Below are positions 25,717 to 35,210 of a DNA stretch of 64,000 nucleotides, piece after piece. How positions within the stretch are numbered: position 1 is the stretch's first letter; each line of letters opens with the position of its first letter. This DNA is from Bacteroidota bacterium. Lineage in GTDB: Bacteria > Bacteroidota > JABWAT01. The notes beneath the pieces were generated by a model. That model was not told the origin of the DNA, ran no database searches, and was given only the letters and a program-made list of their open reading frames with translations. The stretch spans positions 1 through 64,000 of the forward strand of contig JAKLJL010000013.1 in the NCBI GenBank assembly GCA_023151185.1, written 5' to 3'. The translations under genes were made by a program, and so were the position numbers.

Positions 25717-27541
25717 GGCCCTCCGGTTTCGGCTTCCCTTCCTCCTTTTTCTGCCTTGTTTTCTGACACCGGCTATCGGAATTTCACAATCACAACCGGC
25801 ACCGGTCACCTATTCCTATCAGCAGTTTCTCAACACCGCCCGGGCTGATCTGTCTGCCCAGATTCCGGTTCATAGCCCGGCCAGCCTTTCGGGTCTGACT
25901 GAATTCAGATATCAGACCCTGATCAATAAAAACAACCAGCATCAGATCCGGGATGAAATAACCGCATCAGTTCTGCTTCGCCGCCCGGTTCTGGATTCTG
26001 CCGGTATCCAGACGGATGTAAGAACCCTGTCGGTCTTTCTCGACCAGGAAAAAGTATTTTCCCGGAGCCTGGAGTGGTCGGGAACCGCCGGGTTGTATTA
26101 CCGCAACAGCAACTCACATACTTCAGCCTCAGCCGGTATCTGGCTGACTGAGCAAAAAAAACAGCAGGCTGCCGGACCGGCAGCAGACCTTAAGCATCAG
26201 TCCGAAGAACTGCTCACCGAATGGGCCCAAAGCCGTCTCGATCTGGCCTGGTTTACCGGATCGGCCGGGAAACGGGAACTGGACCGGAGGAATTTTACCG
26301 TCACGGTTCAGGACCCGGGTCAAACTTTCTACAGTCTGTCCTGGCAGCGGTATCAGCTCAGCCGGGACTATCTCGCCGGAACGGTTTCGGGTGACTCTCA
26401 ACTGGATTACCGGGATGAAGCTTCTGACCGCATTTCACTAAGAGTGAACTCGCCTGAACTGCTGTCGGTTTTTCAGGCAGAACTGCAGTCCTCCTGGGCA
26501 GACCGAACGGTGAAGCGGCGGTCTGATCTGGCCGGAATTCTGAATCCGAATTACCAGGTCAGGTCAGGGTCTGCAGAAAATGAACTGGCTCTGTCGGCCC
26601 GGCTCGGTGGCTGGCAGTTCCGGTTTCCGGTTGCGGTTTCATCCGGCACCGAAGACTATTCCGTTCTCGAAACCCGGGGCCTGACCGGCAGCAATGAAGA
26701 TATTCAGAATGATAAACTGAGAAAACGGAATCTGGAAACCCGGATGACCCGCATCAGTCCGTCACTCCGGTGGACTTACGGACGGTGGACTTCAGGAACC
26801 GGTGTTCTGATTTCGAAAAACCAGCTCTTTAATCCCGAAAATAACCGGTATGATGATTTTGATACCGGAACGCTGGGGTTCATGCAGGAAATTACCTACA
26901 CCCGGTCAGCCCGGTCTGTGTTTGCTGCTGAGGCCGGTTACCAGCAGATTCACCAGGTCTTTATCCACCGTGACCGGTCGGGTGATAATTATAAAAACTA
27001 CCTGATCCGGCTGGCCGGTCACTGGCGGGAGCAGTTCAAAGACGAGGGGTATCATTCTCTCCGGGTTCAGATTTCCTCTCAGCTCAGAGCTTTCGATTAT
27101 GATGACCGCTTTACCTCCAAAAAAAGTTTTTCCTTCCGGGTATTAACCGTCGAAGATTCACTTTCGGGTTCCCTGTTCCGCCAAATCTGGTTTTTCAGAC
27201 TCCGGACCGGTGAGACCAGTCAGGGAACTTATTTCCCCGGCAGACAGACCGAACTGCCCGTCCGGCATCTGTCTTACTACCTGGCAGAACCCGGACTTAC
27301 CTTTGGCCGGACTCTTCTGTCCGTTTCCTGGCGGCTCGTTTCCCAGGATCAGTTCGTCTGGACAAAGGGTACCTGGACGTTTCAGCAGAACATCCGGCAG
27401 AGCGGGCCGGTGATTCAGTCAACCCTCACCACCGCCTGGATGGAGTTTTCCGGTGACATCTGGCTTATGTCCCGGAAAATGACCGGTGAAAAGTCCGGTT
27501 TCCTGCCTTCCCTGACCCTGAACTGCCGGTACCGGTGGTAA
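25709..27541 (+). CDS. Secreted, probably outer-membrane beta-barrel protein of unknown family
   Basis: A 610-aa protein with a signal peptide (FRLPFLLFLPCFLTPAIGIS, cut near SQSQ). The rest alternates polar and hydrophobic residues with many aromatic and Arg residues and repeats such as LEWSGTAGLYYRNSNSH, FYSLSWQRYQLSRDY and LRWTYGRWTSGTG. This is typical of a barrel spanning the outer membrane, and the C terminus ends in LTLNCRYRW with a terminal aromatic. I do not recognise the family. It overlaps the DUF2520 gene by 8 bases; the next gene, an anti-sigma-like ATPase, starts 66 bases later. Confidence 0.7.
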   Translation: MGEALRFRLPFLLFLPCFLTPAIGISQSQPAPVTYSYQQFLNTARADLSAQIPVHSPASLSGLTEFRYQTLINKNNQHQIRDEITASVLLRRPVLDSAGIQTDVRTLSVFLDQEKVFSRSLEWSGTAGLYYRNSNSHTSASAGIWLTEQKKQQAAGPAADLKHQSEELLTEWAQSRLDLAWFTGSAGKRELDRRNFTVTVQDPGQTFYSLSWQRYQLSRDYLAGTVSGDSQLDYRDEASDRISLRVNSPELLSVFQAELQSSWADRTVKRRSDLAGILNPNYQVRSGSAENELALSARLGGWQFRFPVAVSSGTEDYSVLETRGLTGSNEDIQNDKLRKRNLETRMTRISPSLRWTYGRWTSGTGVLISKNQLFNPENNRYDDFDTGTLGFMQEITYTRSARSVFAAEAGYQQIHQVFIHRDRSGDNYKNYLIRLAGHWREQFKDEGYHSLRVQISSQLRAFDYDDRFTSKKSFSFRVLTVEDSLSGSLFRQIWFFRLRTGETSQGTYFPGRQTELPVRHLSYYLAEPGLTFGRTLLSVSWRLVSQDQFVWTKGTWTFQQNIRQSGPVIQSTLTTAWMEFSGDIWLMSRKMTGEKSGFLPSLTLNCRYRW

Positions 27542-27607
27542 TTCAGGCCCGGAATTGCGAATCAGCGCCAGAAAAGCTATTTTCAGACAGAAAATCAGCG
27601 GGATTAC

Positions 27608-28015
27608 ATGGAACTGACCATTTTTTCTGATCCGGCCAACGTCAGGAACATCGAAGATTTCATCATCGAAACCTGCGAAGGATGGAATCTGAACGAAGAC
27701 GACATCAATGCACTGATGATTGCCGTTACCGAGGCTGCCAATAATGCGGTCTTTCATGGCAACCGCAGCGATCCCGCTAAAAAGGTAACCGTTTCGATGG
27801 ATCTTGACGGATCTCTGCTGAAAGTTTCTGTCCGGGATCAGGGTGCCGGGTTTGATCCGCATAAAATCCCCGATCCGCTCGCCGAAGAAAACCTGCTGAA
27901 AACTTCAGGACGGGGTGTGTTTTTGATGCGGAATATCATGAAAGACGTCCAGTACGCCTTTTCACCCGAAGGTACCACCGTGTCCATGACTTTTGATGTA
28001 ACCCCCGGTTCATGA
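27608..28015 (+). CDS. Anti-sigma factor-type ATP-binding protein (RsbW/SpoIIAB-like)
   Basis: The 135-aa protein is essentially one HATPase_c_2 domain. N-box EAANNAVFHGN at about residue 41, G1 box DQGAGFDP at about 79, and GRGVFLMRNIM near the C terminus are the standard motifs of serine-kinase anti-sigma factors. These phosphorylate an STAS-type anti-anti-sigma partner and hold a sigma factor or other target. No such partner is adjacent; the only STAS domain in the window is on the SulP transporter. The stop overlaps the next gene's start (ATGA). Confidence 0.87.
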   Translation: MELTIFSDPANVRNIEDFIIETCEGWNLNEDDINALMIAVTEAANNAVFHGNRSDPAKKVTVSMDLDGSLLKVSVRDQGAGFDPHKIPDPLAEENLLKTSGRGVFLMRNIMKDVQYAFSPEGTTVSMTFDVTPGS

Positions 28016-29430
28016 GCTGGACCGCCCGCCTTTCCCTGCTGTCCTTCCTGTTTCTGGCCGTTCCCGTACTTTTCCTCCCACCTGGTTCCTGGCCCTACTC
28101 TGCCCTGATTTTCAGTTCGGTTCTGGTGTTTGGTCTGGCCTGGCTTCGACTGGATTTCAGCCCTGAAACCGGATCAGACCGGAACTGGCTTCCCTGGTTT
28201 GCCTTTCTGGTGATCGGGGTCCTGTCAGTGAGCCGGTTTTCGACCCTGCCGGTTTACTCCACCGGATTTTACCGGTTTTTCTGGGACGCCGCCGTTTCTG
28301 CACATGGGATGAATCCGTTTCTGATGACCCCGGCCGATGCCCTCGAACAGATTCCTGCATTGTCGGTTCTGGCTTCGGCCTCCTGGACAGCAACCAGCTA
28401 CTCCTTTCAGCCACCGGTCGCACAGGCCGTTTTTTCTTTTGCCCTGAACTATCCGCTGCCAACAGCTTCTGCCGGACTTTTCAGTTACCGCCTCGAAATT
28501 CTTCTGACGGTTTTCTATGTGCTTTCTGCCTGGCTTTGGGTGCTTCTGAACCGGACAGATGGCGATTATGGACGAAAGGGCATTTTACTTCTGCTGTCTC
28601 CCGTACTTCTCCTCTCCGGAATTCTGGAAAGTAGCCCAGGGCTGATCGCCGTTTTCTTCCTGTTTCTGGCTATGCTCTGGCAGGAAAGGAATCTCTCTTT
28701 TCTTTCCGGAATGGCGCTTGCCGCTGCCTGCGGGGCCGATCTTTCATCTGTTCTGCTGGTTCCATTTTTCCTCTGCCCCACCGCCTGGCATAAAAACGGA
28801 AAAATGCTTCTCGGGTGGAGTCTGACCTCAGCCGCAATCTGGATTCCCGGTATCCTGCAGTCCGGACCGGTTCATCCCGCAGAAATGCTGACCGGACTGT
28901 ACAGTCAGGTTACCAACGGACTTCTTCCCGGACTTTGGCTGCTGGGCGCCAGGGGACTTGGTCTGACTGCGGATCCGCTGGGAATGGCTGCCGGACTTTT
29001 TTCGGTCCTCTTCCTGTTCTGGATCGTTCTGATCTGGCTTTCCCGGCAGCGCAAAGACCCGAAATCACGTCGGATTCTGGCCTGGTTTGCCCTTGCCGGC
29101 CTGCTGCTGATTCTGCCGGAAGTCAGGTTCTGGATGCTGCTGGTGCCGTTTGCCGTGGCGATGTCAGCCGGATTTACACCGCTTAGTCTGGCCGCCTGGT
29201 TTTTACTGACGCTGATTCCCGATCTGATTTCTGAAGTTCCGGGAGTTTATCTTGACCAATCTTCGTTCAGGATCTGGGAATATGCCATTCTGTTACCCCT
29301 CCTTACCACCGATTTTCTTCTGGCCCTTAAGACGGAACCGGTTACCAATGCGGAAGAAAGTGAGGAAGAACCGGCACTTCCTGCCCCGGCCGGCAGCGGA
29401 AAAGATGAAACTTTAACCGGAATCCGGTAA
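28012..29430 (+). CDS. Multi-spanning membrane protein resembling a GT-C glycosyltransferase
   Basis: The protein has 472 aa and about 10-12 hydrophobic segments. Between the second and fourth helices it has DAAVSAHGMNPF and SYSFQPPVAQAVFSF, which match the loop patterns of lipid-linked mannosyl/glucosyl transferases of the DUF2029/GT87-like type (D...G.NPY then PP). The C-terminal tail is acidic and soluble (ESEEEPALPAPAGSGKDE). It would transfer a sugar from a polyprenyl-phosphate donor on the periplasmic side. Coupled by ATGA overlap to the anti-sigma-like gene and 35 bases before menG. The GT-C call is an inference from motifs; other polytopic proteins are possible. Confidence 0.6.
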   Translation: MSWTARLSLLSFLFLAVPVLFLPPGSWPYSALIFSSVLVFGLAWLRLDFSPETGSDRNWLPWFAFLVIGVLSVSRFSTLPVYSTGFYRFFWDAAVSAHGMNPFLMTPADALEQIPALSVLASASWTATSYSFQPPVAQAVFSFALNYPLPTASAGLFSYRLEILLTVFYVLSAWLWVLLNRTDGDYGRKGILLLLSPVLLLSGILESSPGLIAVFFLFLAMLWQERNLSFLSGMALAAACGADLSSVLLVPFFLCPTAWHKNGKMLLGWSLTSAAIWIPGILQSGPVHPAEMLTGLYSQVTNGLLPGLWLLGARGLGLTADPLGMAAGLFSVLFLFWIVLIWLSRQRKDPKSRRILAWFALAGLLLILPEVRFWMLLVPFAVAMSAGFTPLSLAAWFLLTLIPDLISEVPGVYLDQSSFRIWEYAILLPLLTTDFLLALKTEPVTNAEESEEEPALPAPAGSGKDETLTGIR

Positions 29431-29465
29431 CTTGCAGATTTACAATCACCCATTTAACTGACCTG

Positions 29466-30203
29466 ATGACACAGATGACACCCTCTCCCGGAACTTCCCG
29501 CCCCGATCTGAAGGAAAAGAAAAAATACGTCCGCCACATGTTTAACGGTATTGCCGGAACGTATGACCTGCTGAATCACCTGCTTTCCTTCGGCATTGAT
29601 CATTACTGGCGCTGGCGGGCAATCCGGCTGCTGAAACCCGTCCGGCCTGAACTGCTTCTCGACATGGCAACCGGAACCGGCGATTTCGCCATTGCTGCGT
29701 CCCGGCAACTGAACTGCCGGATTATCGGTCTGGATCTTTCTGAACAGATGCTTGCCGTCGGTCATCAGAAACTGGTCAGAAAAGCCCTGACTGAAAAAAT
29801 CCAGTTCGCCTGCGCTGATGCAGAAAACATCCCGGCAGCAGAGGATACCTTTGATGCTGCAACCGTGGCCTTCGGCGTCCGGAATTTCGAAACCCTTACC
29901 CGTGGGCTCCGGGAATTCTGCCGGGTATTGAAACCAGGCGGCCATCTGGTTATCCTTGAATTTTCAAAACCCAGGTTATTTCCCTTCAAACAGCTTTATT
30001 TCTTCTATTTCCGGTCGGTGCTTCCGCTGGTTGGCAGGCTCGTATCGAAAGATCCGGAAGCATACACCTATCTGCCCGATTCCGTTTCCCGGTTCCCAGA
30101 GCCGGAATCCCTTGCCGAAATAATCCGGAATGCCGGCTTTTCTTCGGTTGACTACCGCCCGTTAACTTTCGGAATCGTTCACATCCACCATGCAGTCAAG
30201 TAA
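29466..30203 (+). CDS. menG: Demethylmenaquinone methyltransferase
   Basis: The 245-aa protein carries out the last step of menaquinone synthesis, C-methylation of demethylmenaquinone. MFNGIAGTYDLLNHLLSFGI at about residue 25 is the UbiE/MenG N-terminal signature; the SAM site is LDMATGTGDFAIAA; GVRNFETLTRGLREFCRVLKPGG and the C-terminal PLTFGIVHIHHA complete the family pattern. It fits with the futalosine-pathway genes mqnB and mqnD at 34.6-36.1 kb, so menaquinone is the likely quinone. Overlaps the next gene by 14 bases. Confidence 0.94.
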   Translation: MTQMTPSPGTSRPDLKEKKKYVRHMFNGIAGTYDLLNHLLSFGIDHYWRWRAIRLLKPVRPELLLDMATGTGDFAIAASRQLNCRIIGLDLSEQMLAVGHQKLVRKALTEKIQFACADAENIPAAEDTFDAATVAFGVRNFETLTRGLREFCRVLKPGGHLVILEFSKPRLFPFKQLYFFYFRSVLPLVGRLVSKDPEAYTYLPDSVSRFPEPESLAEIIRNAGFSSVDYRPLTFGIVHIHHAVK

Positions 30204-30939
30204 ACCCTGGTTCGAAACCTGGTTCAACCACCCGCTGTACCTCCAGGTCTATGCGCACCGCGATGATTCGGATGCACGGAAGCTGCTGGATCTTGTCCTT
30301 CCTGCAACCGGACTGAAACCCGGCGACCGGGTGCTAGATCTCGCCTGCGGCGCAGGTCGGCATGCCCTTGAACTGGCTGCTGCCGGTTTTGAAGTTACCG
30401 GAGTGGATCTTGCCGGAAATCTGCTGGCAGTTGCCGAAGAAGAAGCGGCACGGCGCCGGCTTTCCGTTTCCTGGATCCGGGAGGATATGCGGTATTTCAG
30501 AATCCAGCCCCCATTCAGCGGGATCTTCAGTCTGTTTACCAGCTTCGGGTATTTTGATGAGGACCGTGAGAATTTCAGCGTACTGAAAACCGTTGCTGAT
30601 CATCTCGTTCCGGGTGGCGTTCTGGTTTTTGATTACCTGAACCCGGAGTGGCTCACGAGCCAACTGATCGCAGAAGACGAAAAAATGGCTGGTGCTGCCC
30701 GGATCCATCAGAAACGCCGGATTGAAGACGGAAAAGTGAAAAAACAGGTCCGGATTTCACATCCGGAACTTGGTAACCTGGAATTTGAAGAGTCTGTAAA
30801 ACTTTACCCGCCCGGGCAGTTCCGATCAGTTCTGCCCCGGTTTGGGTTCCTGATTGAACAGGAATGGGGAAGCTATGACGGTGCACCGGTCTCGGACAGT
30901 TCCCCCCGGTATCTGATTCTGGCCCGGAGGACAGAGTGA
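30190..30939 (+). CDS. Class I SAM-dependent methyltransferase
   Basis: The 249-aa protein has SAM-binding motif VLDLACGAGRHALELAAAGF at about residue 47 and acidic ribose contact GVDLAGNLL. The motif IV region IFSLFTSFGYFDEDRENF is typical of a small-molecule methyltransferase group often annotated as cyclopropane or type-11 methyltransferase. The substrate is unknown. It begins inside the 3' end of menG, so co-translation is likely, and its stop overlaps the GTG start of the next gene. Confidence 0.85.
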   Translation: MQSSKPWFETWFNHPLYLQVYAHRDDSDARKLLDLVLPATGLKPGDRVLDLACGAGRHALELAAAGFEVTGVDLAGNLLAVAEEEAARRRLSVSWIREDMRYFRIQPPFSGIFSLFTSFGYFDEDRENFSVLKTVADHLVPGGVLVFDYLNPEWLTSQLIAEDEKMAGAARIHQKRRIEDGKVKKQVRISHPELGNLEFEESVKLYPPGQFRSVLPRFGFLIEQEWGSYDGAPVSDSSPRYLILARRTE

Positions 30940-31499
30940 ACCGGATTCTGATTCTCACCGGATTCCTGCTCCTCAGCACCTGCAGTCTGCTCGACCTTCG
31001 CCCTCCTGAAGACCCGTCCTTTACCCGGTCTTCATTCGTTCAGCCTGCCCTGCCCGAAGACGTCCCCGAAAACCTCCGGTTTGCCTATTCGGAAGGGAAC
31101 AAGGAAAATTTCAGGAAATGCCTCGGTGACCCGGCCAATCCGGAATCTTACCGGTTTATTCCAAGCCCGGAACTTCAAACCCAAATCCCCGGCTTTTCAC
31201 CCGAGGAAGAAGTTTCCTCTTTTTCCAATCTGATGCTGAATCTGCTTCCCAGGGAGAAAATGACTGTTCAGTGGCTGAATGCCAAAATGGAAAACCAGAT
31301 CGACTCTGCCCGCTGGACAGCAGACTACCAGCTTTTTATCCCCAGGTCCGGCTCCGATTTCCCCAGCTTTATTGATGGCCGCATTCAGCTTCACCTCCGG
31401 AAGGATGCCTCCGGCTTCTGGACAATCTACCGCTGGCGGGATTTTTCCCTCTCAGGAAATTATTGCTGGAGTCAATTGAAATGGCGGTTTGTGCGGTAG
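30936..31499 (+). CDS. Small lipoprotein, unknown function
   Basis: The 187-aa ORF starts with GTG in a GTGA overlap with the methyltransferase. It has a lipoprotein signal (MNRILILTGFLLLSTC; lipobox LSTC). The rest includes a segment resembling NTF2-like or SnoaL-type folds: MLNLLPREKMTVQWLNAK, WTADYQLF, and a C-terminal GFWTIYRWRDFS. No family can be named with confidence. It ends the long plus-strand run; 100 bases of AT-rich spacer follow before a foreign restriction-modification pair. Confidence 0.7.
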   Translation: MNRILILTGFLLLSTCSLLDLRPPEDPSFTRSSFVQPALPEDVPENLRFAYSEGNKENFRKCLGDPANPESYRFIPSPELQTQIPGFSPEEEVSSFSNLMLNLLPREKMTVQWLNAKMENQIDSARWTADYQLFIPRSGSDFPSFIDGRIQLHLRKDASGFWTIYRWRDFSLSGNYCWSQLKWRFVR

Positions 31500-31599
31500 G
31501 GCGGAAAAGAAGTGTTTTTTCTCGAATTTTATCACCAACTAATTGGTAGCCATTCTCTTGAAAAAGAAGTATATTACAGCATAATTATACAGTATATTA

Positions 31600-32541
31600 A
31601 TGAACCAACTTACCTCTTTAGAAATTTGTGCAGGTGCAGGCGGTCAGGCTCTTGGACTTGAACAAGCTGGGTTTCAGCATCTGGCGCTTATTGAAATTGA
31701 CCATAATGCCTGCTTAACCCTTGAATTTAATCGGCCAGTTTGGAATGTAATAAGAGGAGATATTAAAAATTTTGATGGATCAAAATTTTTAAACACAATT
31801 GACCTGCTTGCTGGCGGAGTTCCCTGTCCCCCATTTTCTATTGCCGGCAAACAACTGGGTGAGAATGATGAAAGGGACCTGTTTCCCGAGGTTTTGCGTT
31901 TGGTAAATGAGATAAACCCAAAAGCAATACTCATTGAAAATGTTAAGGGGCTTCTGGACAGGAAATTTTCTCAATACAGAGAACAGATAATCAGGGAGTT
32001 AGATATATTGGGTTATAAATCTGACTGGAAACTGATTAATTCTTCTGATTTTGGAGTCCCGCAATTACGCCCGAGAGCAATTTTAGTCGCCATGAAACCA
32101 CAATACTTTACGAAGTTCAACTGGCCCCAAAAGAAGGCTGAAATTTTAACAGTAGGTGAAGCACTATACCCGTTAATGAGTGAATTAGGTTGGGAAAAAG
32201 CATCCGAATGGGTAAAAACCGCCTACAAACCTGCACCAACGCTGGTCGGTGGTTCAAAAAAACATGGAGGGGCAGACCTTGGCCCAACAAGAGCTAAATC
32301 AGCTTGGAGAGATTTGGGGATTGATGGCTCTGGAATTGCCAATGAAGCCCCACGAAATGGGTTTGCCGGAAACCCAAAACTAACCCTTAAAATGACTGCA
32401 AGAATTCAGGGGTTTCCTGACAACTGGACGTTTGTGGGAAAAAAAACACCAGCATACCGGCAAATAGGAAATGCATTTCCTCCACCAGTAGCAAGAGAAA
32501 TCGGGATCGCAATTATTCAGGCGCTGAAAGATGAAAAATAA
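31600..32541 (+). CDS. DNA (cytosine-5-)methyltransferase
   Basis: Type II modification methylase of 313 aa. Motif I LEICAGAGGQALGLEQAGF, catalytic motif IV GGVPCPPFS with the nucleophilic Cys, motif VI IENVKG, motif VIII region VPQLRPRAI, and C-terminal motif X YRQIGNAFPPPVAR are all present. The target-recognition region (about residues 180-260) is short, and its specificity cannot be read. Base composition is more AT-rich than neighbours. It overlaps the HNH gene by 11 bases, making a complete methylase-nuclease pair. Its own promoter probably lies in the AT-rich 31500-31599 spacer, where a duplication of TATA-like stretches occurs. Confidence 0.93.
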   Translation: MNQLTSLEICAGAGGQALGLEQAGFQHLALIEIDHNACLTLEFNRPVWNVIRGDIKNFDGSKFLNTIDLLAGGVPCPPFSIAGKQLGENDERDLFPEVLRLVNEINPKAILIENVKGLLDRKFSQYREQIIRELDILGYKSDWKLINSSDFGVPQLRPRAILVAMKPQYFTKFNWPQKKAEILTVGEALYPLMSELGWEKASEWVKTAYKPAPTLVGGSKKHGGADLGPTRAKSAWRDLGIDGSGIANEAPRNGFAGNPKLTLKMTARIQGFPDNWTFVGKKTPAYRQIGNAFPPPVAREIGIAIIQALKDEK

Positions 32542-33109
32542 TAAGAAAAAAGGATCAAAAGGCCTTTTACGTCAATTCTTTTTTACAAATATTGGAAAGG
32601 TAATTTCCTCAGATGAACTAAGAGAGATAGCGGGAATAAGTGAATGGGCGAGACGGGTCAGAGAACTCAGAAACGAGGAAGGACTTAACATCCAAACTCA
32701 TAATGATCGTAGTGATTTGAAACCCGGTGAATATATTCTGGTTGATCTAAAACCAATACCATCCTTTGCTCGCGAAATATCAAAGGAAACCCGAGCTTTG
32801 GTTTTAGATAGAAATGGGTATACTTGTCAATCGTGCGGAGCCGCTGCAGGGGAACCAAATCCCTACGATGGAAACAGAAAAACAAGACTGCATATTGCAC
32901 ATATTATTGATAAGTCAATGGGCGGCTCTGATGAGCCTGCAAATCTCAAAGCGGTATGTTCAGTTTGCAATGAAGGAGCGTCAAATCTAACATTGAACCG
33001 TCCGGAAGCAATTAAGCTAATATCTCAAATCAGAAGAGCACCTGTTAAAGATCAGCTTGATGTTTTAAAATGGCTGGTAAAAAAATTTCCTGCTCAAGCA
33101 AAACAATAA
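32531..33109 (+). CDS. HNH restriction endonuclease partner
   Basis: The 192-aa protein has a winged-helix-like N terminus (residues 1-65; KVISSDELREIAGISEWARR) and a C-terminal HNH nuclease: CQSCG, then LHIAHIIDKSMGGSDEPANL, then CSVCNEG. The two CxxC pairs form a zinc-stabilised HNH site. The overlap with the methylase gene and the shared AT-rich composition show a type II restriction-modification system. The N-terminal part may bind DNA. Target sequence unknown. An imperfect hairpin followed by CTTTT lies between its stop and the convergent next gene. Confidence 0.88.
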   Translation: MKNNKKKGSKGLLRQFFFTNIGKVISSDELREIAGISEWARRVRELRNEEGLNIQTHNDRSDLKPGEYILVDLKPIPSFAREISKETRALVLDRNGYTCQSCGAAAGEPNPYDGNRKTRLHIAHIIDKSMGGSDEPANLKAVCSVCNEGASNLTLNRPEAIKLISQIRRAPVKDQLDVLKWLVKKFPAQAKQ

Positions 33110-33150
33110 GGGGAGAACTTTTGGCTTTTATTGACTTAAGCAAGTTCCTT

Positions 33151-34566
33151 TTACGGATACCTGGGCGGCAGTGGGGTAATATTCCGGATGGATCTGGCTG
33201 CCGGTGATTCATCCTTCTTCACTTCCCTGTACTTTCCCCGGTTCTGTTCCTCTTCCTCTTTTTCGAGTTCTTCACGGGTTTTTCCCGAAAAATCAAGAGT
33301 TTCCGTCCGCTGATACTGGCTTTCGTTAAACCGGCCGGTCCGCACCGGCGGCTGATAGTAAACGGTTACCCGGTCAGAGGTCATCAGCAGGCGTAAGGAA
33401 GTGGAATCCGGTTGGGAATCTCTCAGGGAAATGGTAATGGAACCCGGCAGTGTGAACCATTGGCGCAGGTCGGCTTTTTCGGTTACATCGTTGGTCACCT
33501 TCATGATGTTTCCAGCAACGAAAACACCAAACAGAACACCATCAACCCAATTGGCCTCATCCACCTTTTCGCCTTTTTCCTTCTGTTTTTCCCGGTCTCT
33601 TTCCCGGTCATCCAGAATGGCTTCAGATACGTTCGTGGCCATTTCGGCCAGTACAAACTTGGTAGCAACCCTGGCCATAGCCTTCCCCGAAAGTTCTTTT
33701 TCAGAAATTTCCAGTTCCTTTGTAAACTGCCCGTTCACATCCATCCCGGCCGACCGGGTATTCTGATCTTTCAGGTTCAGGACAGAGGGCTGAACAATAA
33801 ACGGATCGAACACGACCGGGAACGCCACCTTCAGGGTGTGAATATCCGAATCGGTCGTCAGAATCAGCCGGATGTAGGCTTCCTGAAGTTCGGCTACAAG
33901 TCCGTTCAGGTGAACCACAATGTGGGCCCGGTTTTTAGCGGGAAGTGAGCTTTTCAGAGAATCGAAATCAGCCCCGGCCAGCCTGAAATTCACCCGTGCA
34001 TCGTTCTCGTCACCGTTCAGCCACGAAATCCAGGCTGAATATTCATTCAGCAGCCTGAAATCCGTCCGTTTGATCTCATACGGTTTTCCCTTCTGTTCCA
34101 GAAAGTCCAGTTTCTGCTGCAGTTTCCTCACTTCGACAGCCGCACCCGCCACATCGTTCCGCCCGAGATAAATCAGGGATTTGAAAAAATGAACCAGCAG
34201 GTGCTCAACCGGATAGCCCTGGTAATTTACCGAGTACTGATTCGTAACCAGACTTGAAGCTTCCTGCGAGACCCGGCGGGTGTACTGATCTTCAATGGTA
34301 GCCTCTGCCTGGGAAAACCGGGCCAGACTGGAATCATACTCCTGCCGGAAGAAAAACAATCCTGCCTGGTTAAGCTGGCGGAAAAGACGGAACTGGAAGG
34401 TGCGGATATCGGGAATTTTGTTCAGGGCCTGTCCCGATTCAGCCGAGGCGGTCCCGGCGATGATATCGTCCTGAACGGCGGTTCTTTGGGCCACAAAGCC
34501 GGCCTGCCCGCAGGCAGACAGCCAGATTCCCAGAACAGGGATGAGATATCGTATCGGTGAAGTCAT
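33151..34566 (-). CDS. COG3014-like lipoprotein with TPR-like region
   Basis: The 471-aa protein starts with a lipoprotein signal (MTSPIRYLIPVLGIWLSAC; lipobox LSAC). Helical repeats occupy about residues 50-230. NYQGYPVEHLLVHFFKSLIYLGR with AAVEVRKLQQKLD and later DLRQWFTLPGSITI are the pattern I associate with the COG3014 family of envelope lipoproteins. A highly charged segment (DDRERDREKQKEKGEKVDE) and the C-terminal KEEEEQNRGKYREVK are odd additions. Function unknown. It is convergent with the restriction pair (41 bases) and upstream of it lies mqnB on the same strand. Confidence 0.72.
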   Translation of the reverse strand: MTSPIRYLIPVLGIWLSACGQAGFVAQRTAVQDDIIAGTASAESGQALNKIPDIRTFQFRLFRQLNQAGLFFFRQEYDSSLARFSQAEATIEDQYTRRVSQEASSLVTNQYSVNYQGYPVEHLLVHFFKSLIYLGRNDVAGAAVEVRKLQQKLDFLEQKGKPYEIKRTDFRLLNEYSAWISWLNGDENDARVNFRLAGADFDSLKSSLPAKNRAHIVVHLNGLVAELQEAYIRLILTTDSDIHTLKVAFPVVFDPFIVQPSVLNLKDQNTRSAGMDVNGQFTKELEISEKELSGKAMARVATKFVLAEMATNVSEAILDDRERDREKQKEKGEKVDEANWVDGVLFGVFVAGNIMKVTNDVTEKADLRQWFTLPGSITISLRDSQPDSTSLRLLMTSDRVTVYYQPPVRTGRFNESQYQRTETLDFSGKTREELEKEEEEQNRGKYREVKKDESPAARSIRNITPLPPRYP

Positions 34567-34599
34567 GGCCGGGTTTACGGAAGGCGAACAGTGAAAGAT

Positions 34600-35208
34600 T
34601 CAGGTGGTCAGAAACTCCAGCACCTCTGTGGCATGCTGCATGGCCGTATCCTGCCAGGACAGCCACCCGGAATGTGCATCAGGACCCACCAGGTTGCTGA
34701 TCCCCAGAACCGCATGAACCGGAATTCCCGCCAGAGAGCAGGCCCGCCAAACGGAAAAGGCTTCAAGGTTTTCGGCATCTGCCGAGTAGGCTGCCTGCAG
34801 CCTCACGGCCGTTTCTGCATCCCGGGTGATGGAGGGAACCGTCAGGATCCGTCCGTTTTTAACTTTAAACGAAAACCGGTGATCCAGACAGACCGGCACC
34901 AGATCTCCGGCTGTCACCTGAATTCCGGGCACATAGCCGGTTCCGGCAGCGGCAGCCGCATCCCCGAAAACCACCGATGACCCGATAAGCACATCACCCG
35001 GTTCCAGATACCGCCCCGGGTAAGCACCGCCGGTTCCCAGAAACCAGACAGCATCCGGAGTTTCGTCTTCCAAAAGCCTGCGGGTTAAAATTCCGGCGTC
35101 AACCGGACCGATTCCGCAGACAGCCGTCTTTACCTTTGACTTGTTTTTTGCGACCTTCAGGAAGTGCTGTTCCCGTTCAATGGCACTGATAATCAGGATG
35201 GATTTCAT
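34600..35208 (-). CDS. mqnB: Futalosine hydrolase
   Basis: Cleaves hypoxanthine from futalosine in the alternative menaquinone pathway. The 202-aa protein is of the nucleoside phosphorylase superfamily: FLGTGGAYPGR and DVLIGSSVVFGDAAA near the middle, and a C-terminal ISNLVGPDAHSGWLSWQD that resembles MqnB. The start codon lies 2 bases from that of mqnD on the other strand, so the two genes form a tight divergent pair. Relatives such as MTA/SAH nucleosidase are possible, but the pairing with mqnD supports MqnB. Confidence 0.88.
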   Translation of the reverse strand: MKSILIISAIEREQHFLKVAKNKSKVKTAVCGIGPVDAGILTRRLLEDETPDAVWFLGTGGAYPGRYLEPGDVLIGSSVVFGDAAAAAGTGYVPGIQVTAGDLVPVCLDHRFSFKVKNGRILTVPSITRDAETAVRLQAAYSADAENLEAFSVWRACSLAGIPVHAVLGISNLVGPDAHSGWLSWQDTAMQHATEVLEFLTT

Positions 35209-35210
35209 TG

